Part shown: positions 17,755 to 26,622 of the stretch, piece by piece
Numbering within the stretch: position 1 is the stretch's first letter
Layout: each line of letters starts with the position of its first letter
Source: an uncultured Eggerthellaceae bacterium
GTDB lineage: Bacteria > Actinomycetota > Coriobacteriia > Coriobacteriales > Eggerthellaceae
DNA length: 64,000 nucleotides
Reading direction: 5' to 3'
Assembly (NCBI GenBank): GCA_903789415.1
Contig: CAIFEG010000002.1
Location: 83,730-147,729 of the forward strand
Notes under the pieces: model-generated
Database searches by the model: none
The model's input: only the letters and a program-made list of their open reading frames with translations
Told to the model about the DNA's origin: nothing
Position numbers and translations under genes: made by a program

Positions 17755-19020
17755 GTGCCGACACCAATCATTAATGGATTTACTGGATACGCGGGCGAGT
17801 CGATGAATCCGCCAGAAAAAAATGATTCTGAGCAAGAGACGGCGAAACCGTTTTCCCGTGAAGAAGTTGATGAAATCGATGAGCGCGATCGTCGGTGGGC
17901 GTGGGTCGAGATTGATCGTGGAGCAATCCGCAGCAACGTTATCGAAGCAAAACATCACATGCGCTCTGGATGCCGTCTACTAGCGGTTGTCAAGGCTGAC
18001 GGGTATGGCCACGGAGCGGTTGAGTGCGCACGGATTGCGTTGAATGCGGGTGCAAGTTACCTCGGCGTTGCGACGGTAGATGAAGGTATCCAACTACGTA
18101 AGGCCGATATTACTGAGCCCATCCTTATTCTTTCGCAACCTCCCCAAACATCTATTCCGCTTCTTTTGGCATATAACATCATGCCGTCGGTTTACACGAC
18201 CGAATTTGCCCTGGCATATGGAGAAATTGCAGATCATCACGGGATGAAAGCGCCATTCCATCTCGCGGTCAACACCGGCATGAATCGCATCGGCGTGCGC
18301 TATGACGACGTCGTCGAATTTGAGCGCGTGATCGGCTTTCATCGCGCGCTTGAACAGAAGGGCATGTTCACCCATTTTGCTACGGCGGATTGCCCAGATA
18401 ATATTGATTTCACCATTGCGGTAAATCGTTTCAATAAGGCGCTCGAAGCACTTCATCAGGCAAATATTGATCCAGGTATTGTGCACGCGGCAAACTCGGC
18501 AGCGCTCTTCCGCTATCCAAAGGTTCACTATGATATGTGCCGTCTTGGCATTGCCATGTACGGAATCCAACCGTGCAAGGAAACGCGTGGCATCGCGGAT
18601 CTTAAACCTGCAATGTCAGTATATGCGCGTATTACGCAGACCAATCAAGTTCCGATGAGCGATGGAGTAAGCTACGGCCTTAATTGGCGCAGTTCGGGAA
18701 GCACGAATGTATGCACTATCCCTCTTGGCTATGCGGATGGTTTGCGTCGCGGGCTTTCAGGCAAGACAAAGTTCATTTTAGATGGGCAATACTGTGACCA
18801 GATCGGCAATATTTGCATGGATCAAACTATGTTCGCTGTCGACATGCGTACGCTTGGCAATAAGCCAAAGCTTGAACCCCATATCGGCGATAAGGTAACC
18901 ATTATCGGTAGGCAGGGAGATGCCGTCCTTACCGCAACCGAGCAGGCATATGAGGCGGACACGATCGAACATGAAATCACCTGTGGATATGCGGCGCGGC
19001 TTCCTCGCTATTACGTATAG
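17755..19020 (+). CDS. alr: Alanine racemase
   Basis: PLP enzyme interconverting L- and D-alanine for peptidoglycan. The PLP lysine is K80 in AVVKADGYGHGAVE, and the second catalytic residue is the tyrosine in DGVSYGLNW near 307. MNRIGVR and NICMDQTMFAVD also match the family. The GTG start at 17755 follows AAAGGCGAGAG; it gives a 45-residue charged leader before the usual start (WAWVEIDRGAI), longer than typical for the family. An ATG at 17803 would shorten the leader. TATACT at 17707-17712 could be a -10 element. Confidence 0.94.
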   Translation: MPTPIINGFTGYAGESMNPPEKNDSEQETAKPFSREEVDEIDERDRRWAWVEIDRGAIRSNVIEAKHHMRSGCRLLAVVKADGYGHGAVECARIALNAGASYLGVATVDEGIQLRKADITEPILILSQPPQTSIPLLLAYNIMPSVYTTEFALAYGEIADHHGMKAPFHLAVNTGMNRIGVRYDDVVEFERVIGFHRALEQKGMFTHFATADCPDNIDFTIAVNRFNKALEALHQANIDPGIVHAANSAALFRYPKVHYDMCRLGIAMYGIQPCKETRGIADLKPAMSVYARITQTNQVPMSDGVSYGLNWRSSGSTNVCTIPLGYADGLRRGLSGKTKFILDGQYCDQIGNICMDQTMFAVDMRTLGNKPKLEPHIGDKVTIIGRQGDAVLTATEQAYEADTIEHEITCGYAARLPRYYV

Positions 19021-19061
19021 TTTGGATACCAAATAATGACGTCTTTGCATCATGTCTCATT

Positions 19062-19079
19062 GCCCCTTTGCGAAGGGGC
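19062..19079. other. GC-rich hairpin downstream of alr
   Basis: GCCCCTT (19062-19068) pairs perfectly with AAGGGGC (19073-19079) around a 4-base loop. No T-run follows, so termination is uncertain. Confidence 0.45.
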
Positions 19080-19163
19080 TACAATGAAATCGGTATTTGT
19101 GCCGCATGAACTCAATGAACGTACATGTACACAAATTCTATTTGCCATTGAAAAGGACGCATG

Positions 19164-19835
19164 ATGCTACAGCATACTCATATTCCTCTTGATGTTTTAG
19201 AAGCTCAAGCAAATCAGTGTCATCGTTGTCCACTCGGAGATTCCAGAAATCATTTGGTATTTGGTGTGGGAAATCCCCATGCTCGTGTCATGATTGTCGG
19301 AGAAGCACCAGGCAAAAATGAAGATCTCCAAGGTATTCCGTTTGTTGGTGCTGCCGGTCATACGCTTGATGGGTTGCTGGAACTGGCTGATCTCACGCGC
19401 GATGAAGTTTATATTGCCAATGTGCTGAAGTGCCGTCCACCAGGTAACCGTGATCCTCGTCCTGAAGAGATTGAGGAATGCACGCCGTTTTTGCGCGAAC
19501 AAACCCGCACGATCAATCCTGAGTTTATTGTCACGCTCGGTAACTTTGCGACGAAGTTTATCTTAAAGACCGATCGTGGCATCACCAGTATGCATGGGAA
19601 ATTGTTCCGCACCGGTCGCTTTAAAGTTTTTCCTATTTTTCATCCTGCCGCTGCGATTTATGACCGTACTAAGATGAGTTCGCTCGAAGAAGATTTCCGC
19701 AATTTTGGTCGTATTTTGAAAGAGGATACGCAGGAAAAACAACGAGAGGCCGAAAAGAAACGTGCCGAAGAAGAAAAACGGCAGCACGAAGCAGCTGAGG
19801 CACGGGCAAATGGCACACAGAATAGTCTTTTTTAA
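19164..19835 (+). CDS. Type-4 uracil-DNA glycosylase (4Fe-4S)
   Basis: Removes uracil from DNA for base-excision repair. The 223-residue product has the iron-sulfur cysteines of family 4: the pair in CHRCPLGD near residue 15, then [11 protein letters not shown] and EECTPFL further on. The active-site loop [12 protein letters not shown] and the FHPAAAIYD motif are also present. Residues after about 185 form a Glu/Lys/Arg-rich helical tail absent from the core family. Two ATGs lie in tandem (19161 and 19164); the second has better spacing from AAAAGGA. It stands 38 bases before folC. Confidence 0.93.
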   Translation: MLQHTHIPLDVLEAQANQCHRCPLGDSRNHLVFGVGNPHARVMIVGEAPGKNEDLQGIPFVGAAGHTLDGLLELADLTRDEVYIANVLKCRPPGNRDPRPEEIEECTPFLREQTRTINPEFIVTLGNFATKFILKTDRGITSMHGKLFRTGRFKVFPIFHPAAAIYDRTKMSSLEEDFRNFGRILKEDTQEKQREAEKKRAEEEKRQHEAAEARANGTQNSLF

Positions 19836-19873
19836 TGAATCGTTTTTTGCTGAACTGTTTGGGAGCTTAACTT

Positions 19874-21307
19874 ATGGAAGAAGTCGTCACACCTCCGCAC
19901 GAGACCGAAAATCCTTTAAATGGGGGGTTGAAACGTCCAGCATCATTTGATCCGGTAATCTATATTAATTCACCTGATTGGCGTAATAGTCGCATGGGGA
20001 TGGATCGTATTACAGAACTCATGCATCGACTCGGCGATCCTCAAGACTACATGCATATCATCCATGTCGCGGGTACCAACGGAAAGGGATCTACCTGCGC
20101 TTTTATCGCTTCGGTTCTGCAAGAAGCAGGCATACGCACCGGTCTTTTTACCAGTCCTTATATCATTCGTTTTGCCGATCGAATTCATGTGGATGGACAC
20201 GAAATCTCTGATGATGATTTGATGCGTGCCACTCTTGAAGTTCGTGCACAGGCAGAAGCGATGGAAGACCATCCGACAGAATTTGAGCTGATGTGCGCGG
20301 TGGCGCTTGTGCATTTCCGCAACATGAAATGTGAATACGCCATTTTGGAAACGGGCCTTGGTGGGTTGTTGGATGCAACGAATGTGGTTGCACACCCGCA
20401 GCTGTGCGTGATGACGCCTATCTCTTTTGATCATATGGCGATTTTGGGCAATTCGCTCCATGCGATTGCATGGCAAAAGGCAGGCATCATTAAACCTGGT
20501 GCGGAAGTGGTCAGTTCGCCCCAAGATGAAGAAGTTATTCCTGTCTTTAAACAGCAATGTAGGAAAACGGGATGCTCCCTCACGTTTGTGGACAATGATG
20601 CAATCGAGGGAACTCCTTCCGATTTCTCTTATAAGCAGTTCAAACACATAAAACTTCGGCTTTTGGGAAGTTATCAGCCAGAAAATGCGGCTACGGCAAT
20701 CGAGGCAATCGAAGCATTGCGCCGTGAAGGGGTCAAAATCACCGACGAACAGGTCCAACGCGGATTAGAAAAAACGCAGTGGATCGGCCGTTTCCAGATT
20801 GTGGCGCACAATCCTACTACGATTGTCGATGGCGGACACAACCCCCAAGGAGCTCATGCGCTCGTGCAATCTTTAAAGCAGATGTTCCCTGGTCAAAAGG
20901 CTGTTTTCTGCATGGGAGTGTTGTCTGACAAAGATTACATAAAAATGATCGATGAGGTTATCCCGTATGCATCACGATTTGTATGCATTACGCCGCCGAA
21001 CCCCCGCGCGCTTGAAGCAGAAGATTTGGCGAAGGTCATTCACAATGAGGGCGAAGACCTTGTCGGATGCGAAGCTGCTGAAAATCCTGTTGTGGCTGAT
21101 AGCATCTATGAAGGCATTGAGCGTGCGCGTGGTATTGCGGGTCGCGATGGTCTTGTTGTTGCGTTTGGAAGCCTTTACTCCATCGGTGAAGTCATGGACG
21201 CACTTTCGAAACAATTTGTGCTGGATAGGGATGCAGAAGTTTCGGATTCACCAAGAAGCGATATTGCGACGCCTGCAGTGAATAATTCTGACAACGGGAT
21301 TCAATAG
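19874..21307 (+). CDS. folC: Folylpolyglutamate synthase / dihydrofolate synthase
   Basis: Mur-ligase-family enzyme that adds glutamate to folates. The 477-residue protein has the ATP loop HVAGTNGKGSTCAFIASVL near residues 61-79, TSPYIIRFADRI, ETGLGGLLDATNVV, and VDGGHNPQGAHAL in the C-terminal domain. GGGAG precedes the ATG. The last 30 or so residues are polar and probably disordered. The stop TAG lies within an 11-base tandem duplication. The same frame then stays open for 29 codons up to a second TAG at 21395-21397, inside the minisatellite. Confidence 0.94.
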   Translation: MEEVVTPPHETENPLNGGLKRPASFDPVIYINSPDWRNSRMGMDRITELMHRLGDPQDYMHIIHVAGTNGKGSTCAFIASVLQEAGIRTGLFTSPYIIRFADRIHVDGHEISDDDLMRATLEVRAQAEAMEDHPTEFELMCAVALVHFRNMKCEYAILETGLGGLLDATNVVAHPQLCVMTPISFDHMAILGNSLHAIAWQKAGIIKPGAEVVSSPQDEEVIPVFKQQCRKTGCSLTFVDNDAIEGTPSDFSYKQFKHIKLRLLGSYQPENAATAIEAIEALRREGVKITDEQVQRGLEKTQWIGRFQIVAHNPTTIVDGGHNPQGAHALVQSLKQMFPGQKAVFCMGVLSDKDYIKMIDEVIPYASRFVCITPPNPRALEAEDLAKVIHNEGEDLVGCEAAENPVVADSIYEGIERARGIAGRDGLVVAFGSLYSIGEVMDALSKQFVLDRDAEVSDSPRSDIATPAVNNSDNGIQ

Positions 21308-21322
21308 CCAATCAATAGCCAA
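21301..21322 (+). repeat. 11-bp tandem duplication over the folC stop
   Basis: TCAATAGCCAA at 21301-21311 is repeated exactly at 21312-21322. The stop TAG is at 21305-21307 in the first copy. Degenerate copies (CGATAATCAA, CTCAATAATCC) continue into the minisatellite. Confidence 0.88.
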
Positions 21323-21349
21323 TTCGATAATCAACTCAATAATCCGAAT

Positions 21350-21480
21350 TTGGGGAACTATTTGGAACTCTATTTGGAACCTCATTTGGAAGCCTAGATG
21401 GACCCTAGTTGGAAGCCCAGACGGAACCCTAATTGGAATCCCAGATGAAATCTTAAATGGAAGCCCAGATGGAAGCTCTC
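21350..21480. repeat. 12-bp minisatellite, eleven units, between convergent genes
   Basis: Eleven head-to-tail degenerate units, all 12 bases except one of 11, with consensus close to TTGGAAGCCCAG. Examples: TTGGAACTCTAT, TTGGAACCTCAT, TTGGAAGCCTAG, ACGGAACCCTAA, ATGGAAGCCCAG. The units start in the folC reading frame. The array fills the space between folC and the minus-strand PAP2 gene. There are no spacers, so it is not a CRISPR array. Confidence 0.92.
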
Positions 21481-21499
21481 GTTTCGAAAACCCGTTTGT

Positions 21500-22012
21500 T
21501 TATATTACGACGAAGCCCACGAGTCCACACGCCAGTGAAATAATGATCGCCCACACGACGTCGCGCGGATAGTGTACGCCTTCGGCAATCCGCGCGTATG
21601 CAAGGATTGCCGTACCTATCCAGGCAATTACCCCGGCAGGGATAGAAACTGCGGTGAGTGCGCATGAGATAATGGTTGCACTTGCCACATGGCGGCTCGG
21701 GAAAGATTTTCCCCTCTCATCTTTTTGCACAAGCGGATTGATGCTGCACGTCTGTACCGGACGTGGTTCGTTGATAGCAACGCGCATGATACTGATCAAA
21801 ACAAACGTGAGGGCAGGAACAACAAAAAATCTTGCCACCATGACATCGTGTTGAATAAAAAGTCCTATGCATGTACCCACGAAAACGATGGCAAAGAGCG
21901 CGACGATTATGCGGTCGGTCGTCAAAAGAGCCTTCCGCTTAGCTGGCGTGCGCCAGGTGGCGGAAATGCGTCGGTAAAATTCTTCATATGTATGCGCATC
22001 TACGTGCTTCAT
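21500..22012 (-). CDS. PAP2-superfamily membrane phosphatase
   Basis: Predicted lipid phosphatase, possibly acting on undecaprenyl or phosphatidyl phosphates at the membrane. The 170-residue protein has about four or five hydrophobic helices and the three-part motif: RVAINEPRP (Arg in place of the usual first Lys), SFPSRHVAS (PSRH in place of PSGH) and ARIAEGVHYPRDV with the catalytic His. It is transcribed toward folC and the minisatellite. The substrate cannot be assigned from sequence; a role in recycling the UppS product is possible. Confidence 0.87.
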   Translation of the reverse strand: MKHVDAHTYEEFYRRISATWRTPAKRKALLTTDRIIVALFAIVFVGTCIGLFIQHDVMVARFFVVPALTFVLISIMRVAINEPRPVQTCSINPLVQKDERGKSFPSRHVASATIISCALTAVSIPAGVIAWIGTAILAYARIAEGVHYPRDVVWAIIISLACGLVGFVVI

Positions 22013-22342
22013 AACAGCTTTCTCTAAAGCTTTTCTGTAACAATCCTGCGGCGTATGGTTTTACCACGATTGTGCCGAATTGACTGCATATGCAACCGGC
22101 AGCGTATGCACACGATAGAATACAAAAAGCTTACTACCTTGTTCGTGATTCGCCGCATTGCTGGCGTTTCATGTATGATTGTGTTTGAAACGAATTCTTG
22201 TTGTCAATTACCTATGCGATTATGGGGCGTAAATAAAACGACACGGTAATATTTTTTCATGTTTCCTGTGTGTTTCGCTTGCACAATTGCTGAAGTAGTA
22301 GCGAAAGTTTTTTATCAAGCTATACTCAAGGAGTCGAACGGG
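22013..22342. other. Intergenic region upstream of PAP2 and SRP RNA
   Basis: No gene is supported; the open frames here are short and run into the SRP RNA. TATACT at 22321-22326 fits a -10 box placing transcription start about 10 bases before the SRP RNA stem. No convincing -35 is seen at the right distance. Confidence 0.45.
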
Positions 22343-22449
22343 AGTATCCCGAACGGGCTTGGGCGGCGCCAAGTTCCAAACCTGGTCAGGTCCGGAAGGA
22401 AGCAGCCATACGGAACCGCTGACGAGCGCCCTTGCCTGTTCGGGATACT
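22343..22449 (+). ncRNA. ffs: Signal recognition particle RNA, small bacterial type (4.5S)
   Basis: The hallmark apical loop GGTCAGGTCCGGAAGGAAGC begins at 22384 and binds Ffh. The ends pair: AGTATCCCGAAC from 22343 with GTTCGGGATACT ending at 22449. This gives one long hairpin of about 107 nucleotides without an Alu domain. The exact 5' and 3' ends are inferred from pairing and could extend by several bases. Confidence 0.93.
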
Positions 22450-22618
22450 TGCGTTTTGCAGGTATTTTCGCAGGAGTATCCATAAACGTGCGCATACGTA
22501 TGCGTTGCGGCTACGGTGCACCCATCATTGCATTAATGCTATTTGACCTGCATATATAGAAAAGATCGTAGGATTTATATTTGAGTCGTCGCTTACCATC
22601 TTACGTCTCGAGGAGAAT

Positions 22619-23308
22619 ATGAATTTTATTTCGTATATTGCCCAGCTTTTGCATGACCCACGTACCGTGATTGCTGGGTGGATTGTTTCACTTGGACCAG
22701 TCATGGTCTACACTCCTCTGTTCCTTGTTATCTTTTGTGAAACCGGTCTTGTTTTTACCCCATTTTTACCTGGCGATAGTCTGCTTTTTGCCGCAGGCGT
22801 ATTCTGCTCAGACGGTGGGGGATTACAACTTATTCCCACGCTTATCGTTTTCTACGCAGCGGCAATCTTAGGCAACACATCCAACTATTGGATCGGCCGC
22901 GCCATAGGACAAAAGATTATCGATTCAGGGAAAGTCAAAGCGCTGACCCCGGAACGTATTATCAAAGTACATCACTATTTTGAGCGCTGGGGCGGACTTA
23001 CCATTGTGATAACAAGATTCATGCCATTCTTCCGCACCTTTGCGCCGTTTGTCGCAGGCACTTCAGGAATGAATTTCGGCGCTTTCACCATGTATAACAT
23101 GATCGGCGGCATCTCTTGGGTGAGCCTGCTTACGCTCGTTGGATATTTCTTCGGCGGGATCCCCTTTGTCCAAACTCACTTCGAATGGATCGTCTATGCG
23201 ATTATTATTATTTCAATCGCGCCTGCAGTCATCGCTGCAATCAAAGCGAAGGTGAGCTCTTCGAAGAAGGAAAGCTCAGTCGCAGAGCACGCATCCAAGG
23301 AGGAATAA
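22619..23308 (+). CDS. DedA-family membrane protein
   Basis: DedA proteins are polytopic membrane proteins implicated in lipid transport or flipping and in envelope homeostasis; some act on undecaprenyl phosphate. The 229-residue protein has the family pattern FCETGLVFTPFLPGDSLLF (about residues 40-58), a GNTSNYWIGRAIG segment, and RFMPFFRTFAPFVAG followed by a glycine-rich stretch. About five hydrophobic segments are visible and the C-terminal end is charged. GAGGAG precedes the ATG. It ends three bases before dnaX. Confidence 0.9.
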   Translation: MNFISYIAQLLHDPRTVIAGWIVSLGPVMVYTPLFLVIFCETGLVFTPFLPGDSLLFAAGVFCSDGGGLQLIPTLIVFYAAAILGNTSNYWIGRAIGQKIIDSGKVKALTPERIIKVHHYFERWGGLTIVITRFMPFFRTFAPFVAGTSGMNFGAFTMYNMIGGISWVSLLTLVGYFFGGIPFVQTHFEWIVYAIIIISIAPAVIAAIKAKVSSSKKESSVAEHASKEE

Positions 23309-23311
23309 CAC

Positions 23312-25552
23312 ATGGCTGAATCGCTCTACCGCAAATATCGTCCACAAGTTTTTGAGGATGTCGTAGGGCAAGATAACATCACCCGAACGTTGCGGAATGC
23401 GGTTCGGGAAAATCGAGTGAGCCATGCGTATTTATTCTGCGGACCCCGTGGTACGGGGAAAACGACCACAGCGCGCCTGCTTGCAAAAGCCCTTTTATGC
23501 GAGCATGGTCCCACCGATACGCCATGTGGGAAATGCCAGGCATGTATTGATATTGCAAATGGCGTACATCCCGATGTGTATGAGCTGGACGCGGCAAGCC
23601 GCACCGGGGTCGACAATGTCCGCGATGAAATTATCAGTCGTGTGAATTTCGCGCCGACGCGCGGACGCAAAAAAGTTTACATCATCGACGAAGTTCACAT
23701 GCTCACCACGGCAGCGTTTAACGCGCTGCTCAAGACGCTCGAAGAACCTCCTGAGCACGTGATATTCATCCTCTGCACGACCGATCCGCAAAAGGTTCCG
23801 CAAACAATACAATCCCGTTGTCAGCGTTTTGATTTTCACCGCATCTCCGATGATGAAATCGTGCAGCGCCTGGGATATGTTTGTGCAAAAGAGAAAATCG
23901 AATACGAGCCGGAAGCGCTCGGGATTATTGCTCAGCATGCTCAGGGAGGAATGCGTAACGCGCTTACCTCTTTGGAACAGCTTTCTGCTTTTGGCGAAGG
24001 GCATGTGACGCTTAAAGGTGCCGAATCCATGTTAGGAAGCATCGATGTGACCGACATGTCTTCCATCATGGAAGCCATTGGCACACGCGATGTGGCGGCG
24101 TGCTTCAGCTGGGTAGATAATTACGTGGAAAAGGGTGCTGATCTGGCACAATTTGCCGATAATCTGGCCTGGCATGTGCGTGATGCCTATGTCCTTTCGC
24201 TCGCGGGAACCGATGCGGCAGTTGATGTAGACGATGCTGAGCGTGCGGAGCTGGTCAAAGAGATACAAATGTTTGGACCGGATCGCTTGGCGCGTCTTTT
24301 AGGTGTGCTGGGGGATTTGATCGAGCAACTGAAGACCTCAACAAATCCTCGTTTGTGCTTTGAAATTGCGCTTACACGAATGGTGCGCCCGGAATGTGAT
24401 TTGACGTTGGAATCTTTAGCCGAACGTGTTGAAGCGCTCGAACGAGGACAGGCGAATGCGCCGGCATCACCTGCCGCGGCGAAGCCGAAAACACCAGAAA
24501 ACGCCAGTGCACCGTCGGCGCAACAGATGAATCAGGCAACGCAACCTGGAGCAAACGCGCGCCCGCAGATGCACCCACAAATGCCAAATGCGCGTCCTCA
24601 GGCGCCAACTGCTATTCCGAATGCACGTCCGCAAGCTCCCAAAGGTATGCCCAACGGTATACCAAACGTGCGCCCGCAGGCTTCTGCTATGCCAAGCGCA
24701 CAGAATAATCCTGCACCGACGGGCCCTGCATCTTCTGCGACTCCAGAACAAAAAGCGATTCTGCAAAAGACAATCGATAATCCTGCGGCGCTTCAGCGCA
24801 CATGGCAAGAAGCGCTGGCACAGATTAAGAAAAGAAAGATACCTTTGGCAGTCATGTTCATGGGTGTTAAAGTTTTGCCAAATCAGACACATGATGGCAT
24901 TGTTTTTCAATTCCAGCCCAATGCGGAAATTGCCATGAATGCCGTGCAAAATCCCGAAAATCAAGAGATTATTCTTCAAGAACTTCGGAAATCGTTTGGA
25001 GAAGGAATTACGTATACCTGCAGGCACGCGACCTCTCAGCAAGCACAAGCTCAGCCGCAGACTGCGCCTACGCGCGCATCTGCACCTATGCCGAACGCAC
25101 GTCCACAGGTGCCAACGTATCCCATACCCAATGCGCAACCGCAGGCACCCACGCGTATGCCGAATGCCCGTCCACAGTCACCTGCACCCGCGCAGCCTCC
25201 GCAGCCGCAGCGCCCGGCAAGGATGCAGCCTCAACCACCGCAACAGATGCCTCAGCAAGGGGCTCAACAGCGCGTGCCCCAACAACAGACATCCCAACAG
25301 GAAGGTGCACCGCACCAGGCGCCTCGGCAGCAAGCATCGCAGCAAACGCCTCAGCAGCAAGCGGCTCCGCACCAAGTGCCCCAGCAGCCGACGCCATCTC
25401 GAACGCAGCAATCTGCCGACAATAAGAGTGGCTCAGATTCGCCAAGTTCGCCTGACGAAATGGGACAATTGCTTTCGGATGCGATGGGCTCAAATATCGT
25501 TTTTCATGAAGTAACAGATGACAATGAGAGTTCGAACAACCAAAATCAATAG
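23312..25552 (+). CDS. dnaX: DNA polymerase III subunits gamma/tau
   Basis: ATPase of the clamp loader. The N-terminal AAA+ part has Walker A GPRGTGKT (residues 44-51), four zinc cysteines in CEHGPTDTPCGKCQAC, the DExx segment VYIIDEVHM and the SRC motif QSRCQRFDF. From about residue 385 the protein becomes rich in Pro, Gln and Ala, with repeated PNARPQAP-type units (24540-24700 and 25060-25390) on either side of a folded block (about 475-575). No slippery A-run for a gamma frameshift was noticed. The site before the ATG (AAGGAGG) is strong. It precedes ybaB and recR, the classic order. Confidence 0.95.
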   Translation: MAESLYRKYRPQVFEDVVGQDNITRTLRNAVRENRVSHAYLFCGPRGTGKTTTARLLAKALLCEHGPTDTPCGKCQACIDIANGVHPDVYELDAASRTGVDNVRDEIISRVNFAPTRGRKKVYIIDEVHMLTTAAFNALLKTLEEPPEHVIFILCTTDPQKVPQTIQSRCQRFDFHRISDDEIVQRLGYVCAKEKIEYEPEALGIIAQHAQGGMRNALTSLEQLSAFGEGHVTLKGAESMLGSIDVTDMSSIMEAIGTRDVAACFSWVDNYVEKGADLAQFADNLAWHVRDAYVLSLAGTDAAVDVDDAERAELVKEIQMFGPDRLARLLGVLGDLIEQLKTSTNPRLCFEIALTRMVRPECDLTLESLAERVEALERGQANAPASPAAAKPKTPENASAPSAQQMNQATQPGANARPQMHPQMPNARPQAPTAIPNARPQAPKGMPNGIPNVRPQASAMPSAQNNPAPTGPASSATPEQKAILQKTIDNPAALQRTWQEALAQIKKRKIPLAVMFMGVKVLPNQTHDGIVFQFQPNAEIAMNAVQNPENQEIILQELRKSFGEGITYTCRHATSQQAQAQPQTAPTRASAPMPNARPQVPTYPIPNAQPQAPTRMPNARPQSPAPAQPPQPQRPARMQPQPPQQMPQQGAQQRVPQQQTSQQEGAPHQAPRQQASQQTPQQQAAPHQVPQQPTPSRTQQSADNKSGSDSPSSPDEMGQLLSDAMGSNIVFHEVTDDNESSNNQNQ

Positions 25553-25692
25553 GTACATGTCATAATGAAGTCATCATTGCATTCCGCATATCGTGTTCGC
25601 AAAGTTTGATAATGAATGCGCGGTTTGTGATGCTACATATTGAAAAAGAAGTTGTACGTTACATTTTCTGATCCTTATTGAGGAGAAATTTT

Positions 25693-26001
25693 ATGGATAT
25701 GAACCAAATGATGCGCCAGGCGCAAAAGATGCAAAAAAATCTTGCGAAAGCCCAGGACGAAATTAAGGATATGACGAACGAAGCAACCGCAGGTGGCGGC
25801 ATGGTCAAAGCGGTTGTTGGCGGCGATATGTCTCTGAAGTCCCTCACCATTAATCCAGAGGCTGTAGATCCGGATGACGTAGAAATGCTGCAGGATATGG
25901 TCATGGCGGCAGTCAACGAGGCCCTCCGTGGAATGGAAGAAATGTCTGAGAATCGCCTGAGCTCTGTTACGGGTGGCATGAATATTCCAGGACTTATGTA
26001 G
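25693..26001 (+). CDS. YbaB/EbfC-family nucleoid-associated protein
   Basis: Small DNA-binding protein usually encoded between dnaX and recR. The 102-residue product begins MDMNQMMRQAQKMQKNLAKA and has the GGGMVKAVVGGDMSLKSL core, matching the family. The frame extends to a TTG at 25678, but the ATG at 25693 has AGGAG seven bases upstream. The 140-base gap after dnaX may contain a promoter. recR starts 24 bases downstream. Confidence 0.94.
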   Translation: MDMNQMMRQAQKMQKNLAKAQDEIKDMTNEATAGGGMVKAVVGGDMSLKSLTINPEAVDPDDVEMLQDMVMAAVNEALRGMEEMSENRLSSVTGGMNIPGLM

Positions 26002-26025
26002 ACCAGCTGAAATTAGGTCTCATCA

Positions 26026-26622
26026 ATGCAAATAGTTCCTGCAATTCAACATCTTCAAGATGAATTTGAACGGCTGCCGGGCATAGGGCCAAAATCGGCT
26101 CAACGCCTGGTGTATTGGGTGTTAAATCACGATCGCGCTTCGGCAAAAGAACTTTCCGATGCCATAATGCAGGCAAAGGATACGGTCCACTTCTGTAAAC
26201 AGTGCTTCAACTATGCCGAGGACGACCTTTGTCCTATCTGCGCGTCTCCAAAGCGCGATCACAGTATCATTTGCGTGGTAAGCGAACCACGCGATATTCC
26301 TCCTATTGAATCTACGGGTACCTTTAACGGGCTCTATCACGTACTCAATGGCGTGCTTGCTCCGCTTGAAGGAGTTGGCCCCGATGATTTGCACATCAAA
26401 GAATTGATGGCGCGCCTCGCAAATGGCGAAGTCAAAGAGGTTATTCTCGCAACGAATCCTGATGTCGAAGGCGAAACTACGGCAAGTTATCTCGCTCGTC
26501 TGATTCGCCCTCTTGGTATTAAAGTTACCCGTCTCGCAAGTGGACTTCCTGTTGGCGGTGATCTCGAATTCGCAGATGAAGTGACACTTGGCAGAGCAAT
26601 TGAAAGCAGAAGGGAAATCTGA
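26026..26622 (+). CDS. recR: Recombination mediator RecR
   Basis: Works with RecO to load RecA at single-strand gaps. The 198-residue protein has the helix-hairpin-helix LPGIGPKSAQRL near residue 16, the zinc finger CKQCFNYAEDDLCPIC (about 57-72) and a Toprim domain starting IICVVSEPRDIPPIE. The length is standard. The stop TGA shares its last base with the next ATG (TGATG), so the HD hydrolase downstream is coupled. Confidence 0.96.
   Translation: MQIVPAIQHLQDEFERLPGIGPKSAQRLVYWVLNHDRASAKELSDAIMQAKDTVHFCKQCFNYAEDDLCPICASPKRDHSIICVVSEPRDIPPIESTGTFNGLYHVLNGVLAPLEGVGPDDLHIKELMARLANGEVKEVILATNPDVEGETTASYLARLIRPLGIKVTRLASGLPVGGDLEFADEVTLGRAIESRREI

Noticed and set aside
21350-21480. CRISPR-like array
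   Set aside because: Units of 12 bases are contiguous with no spacers, and there are no cas genes nearby.
22259-22546. Open frame overlapping the SRP RNA
   Set aside because: It runs through the conserved RNA hairpin, has no ribosome site and no family resemblance.
23312-25552. Programmed frameshift in dnaX giving a gamma form
   Set aside because: No A-rich slippery heptamer with a following hairpin was noticed at the domain III/IV boundary.
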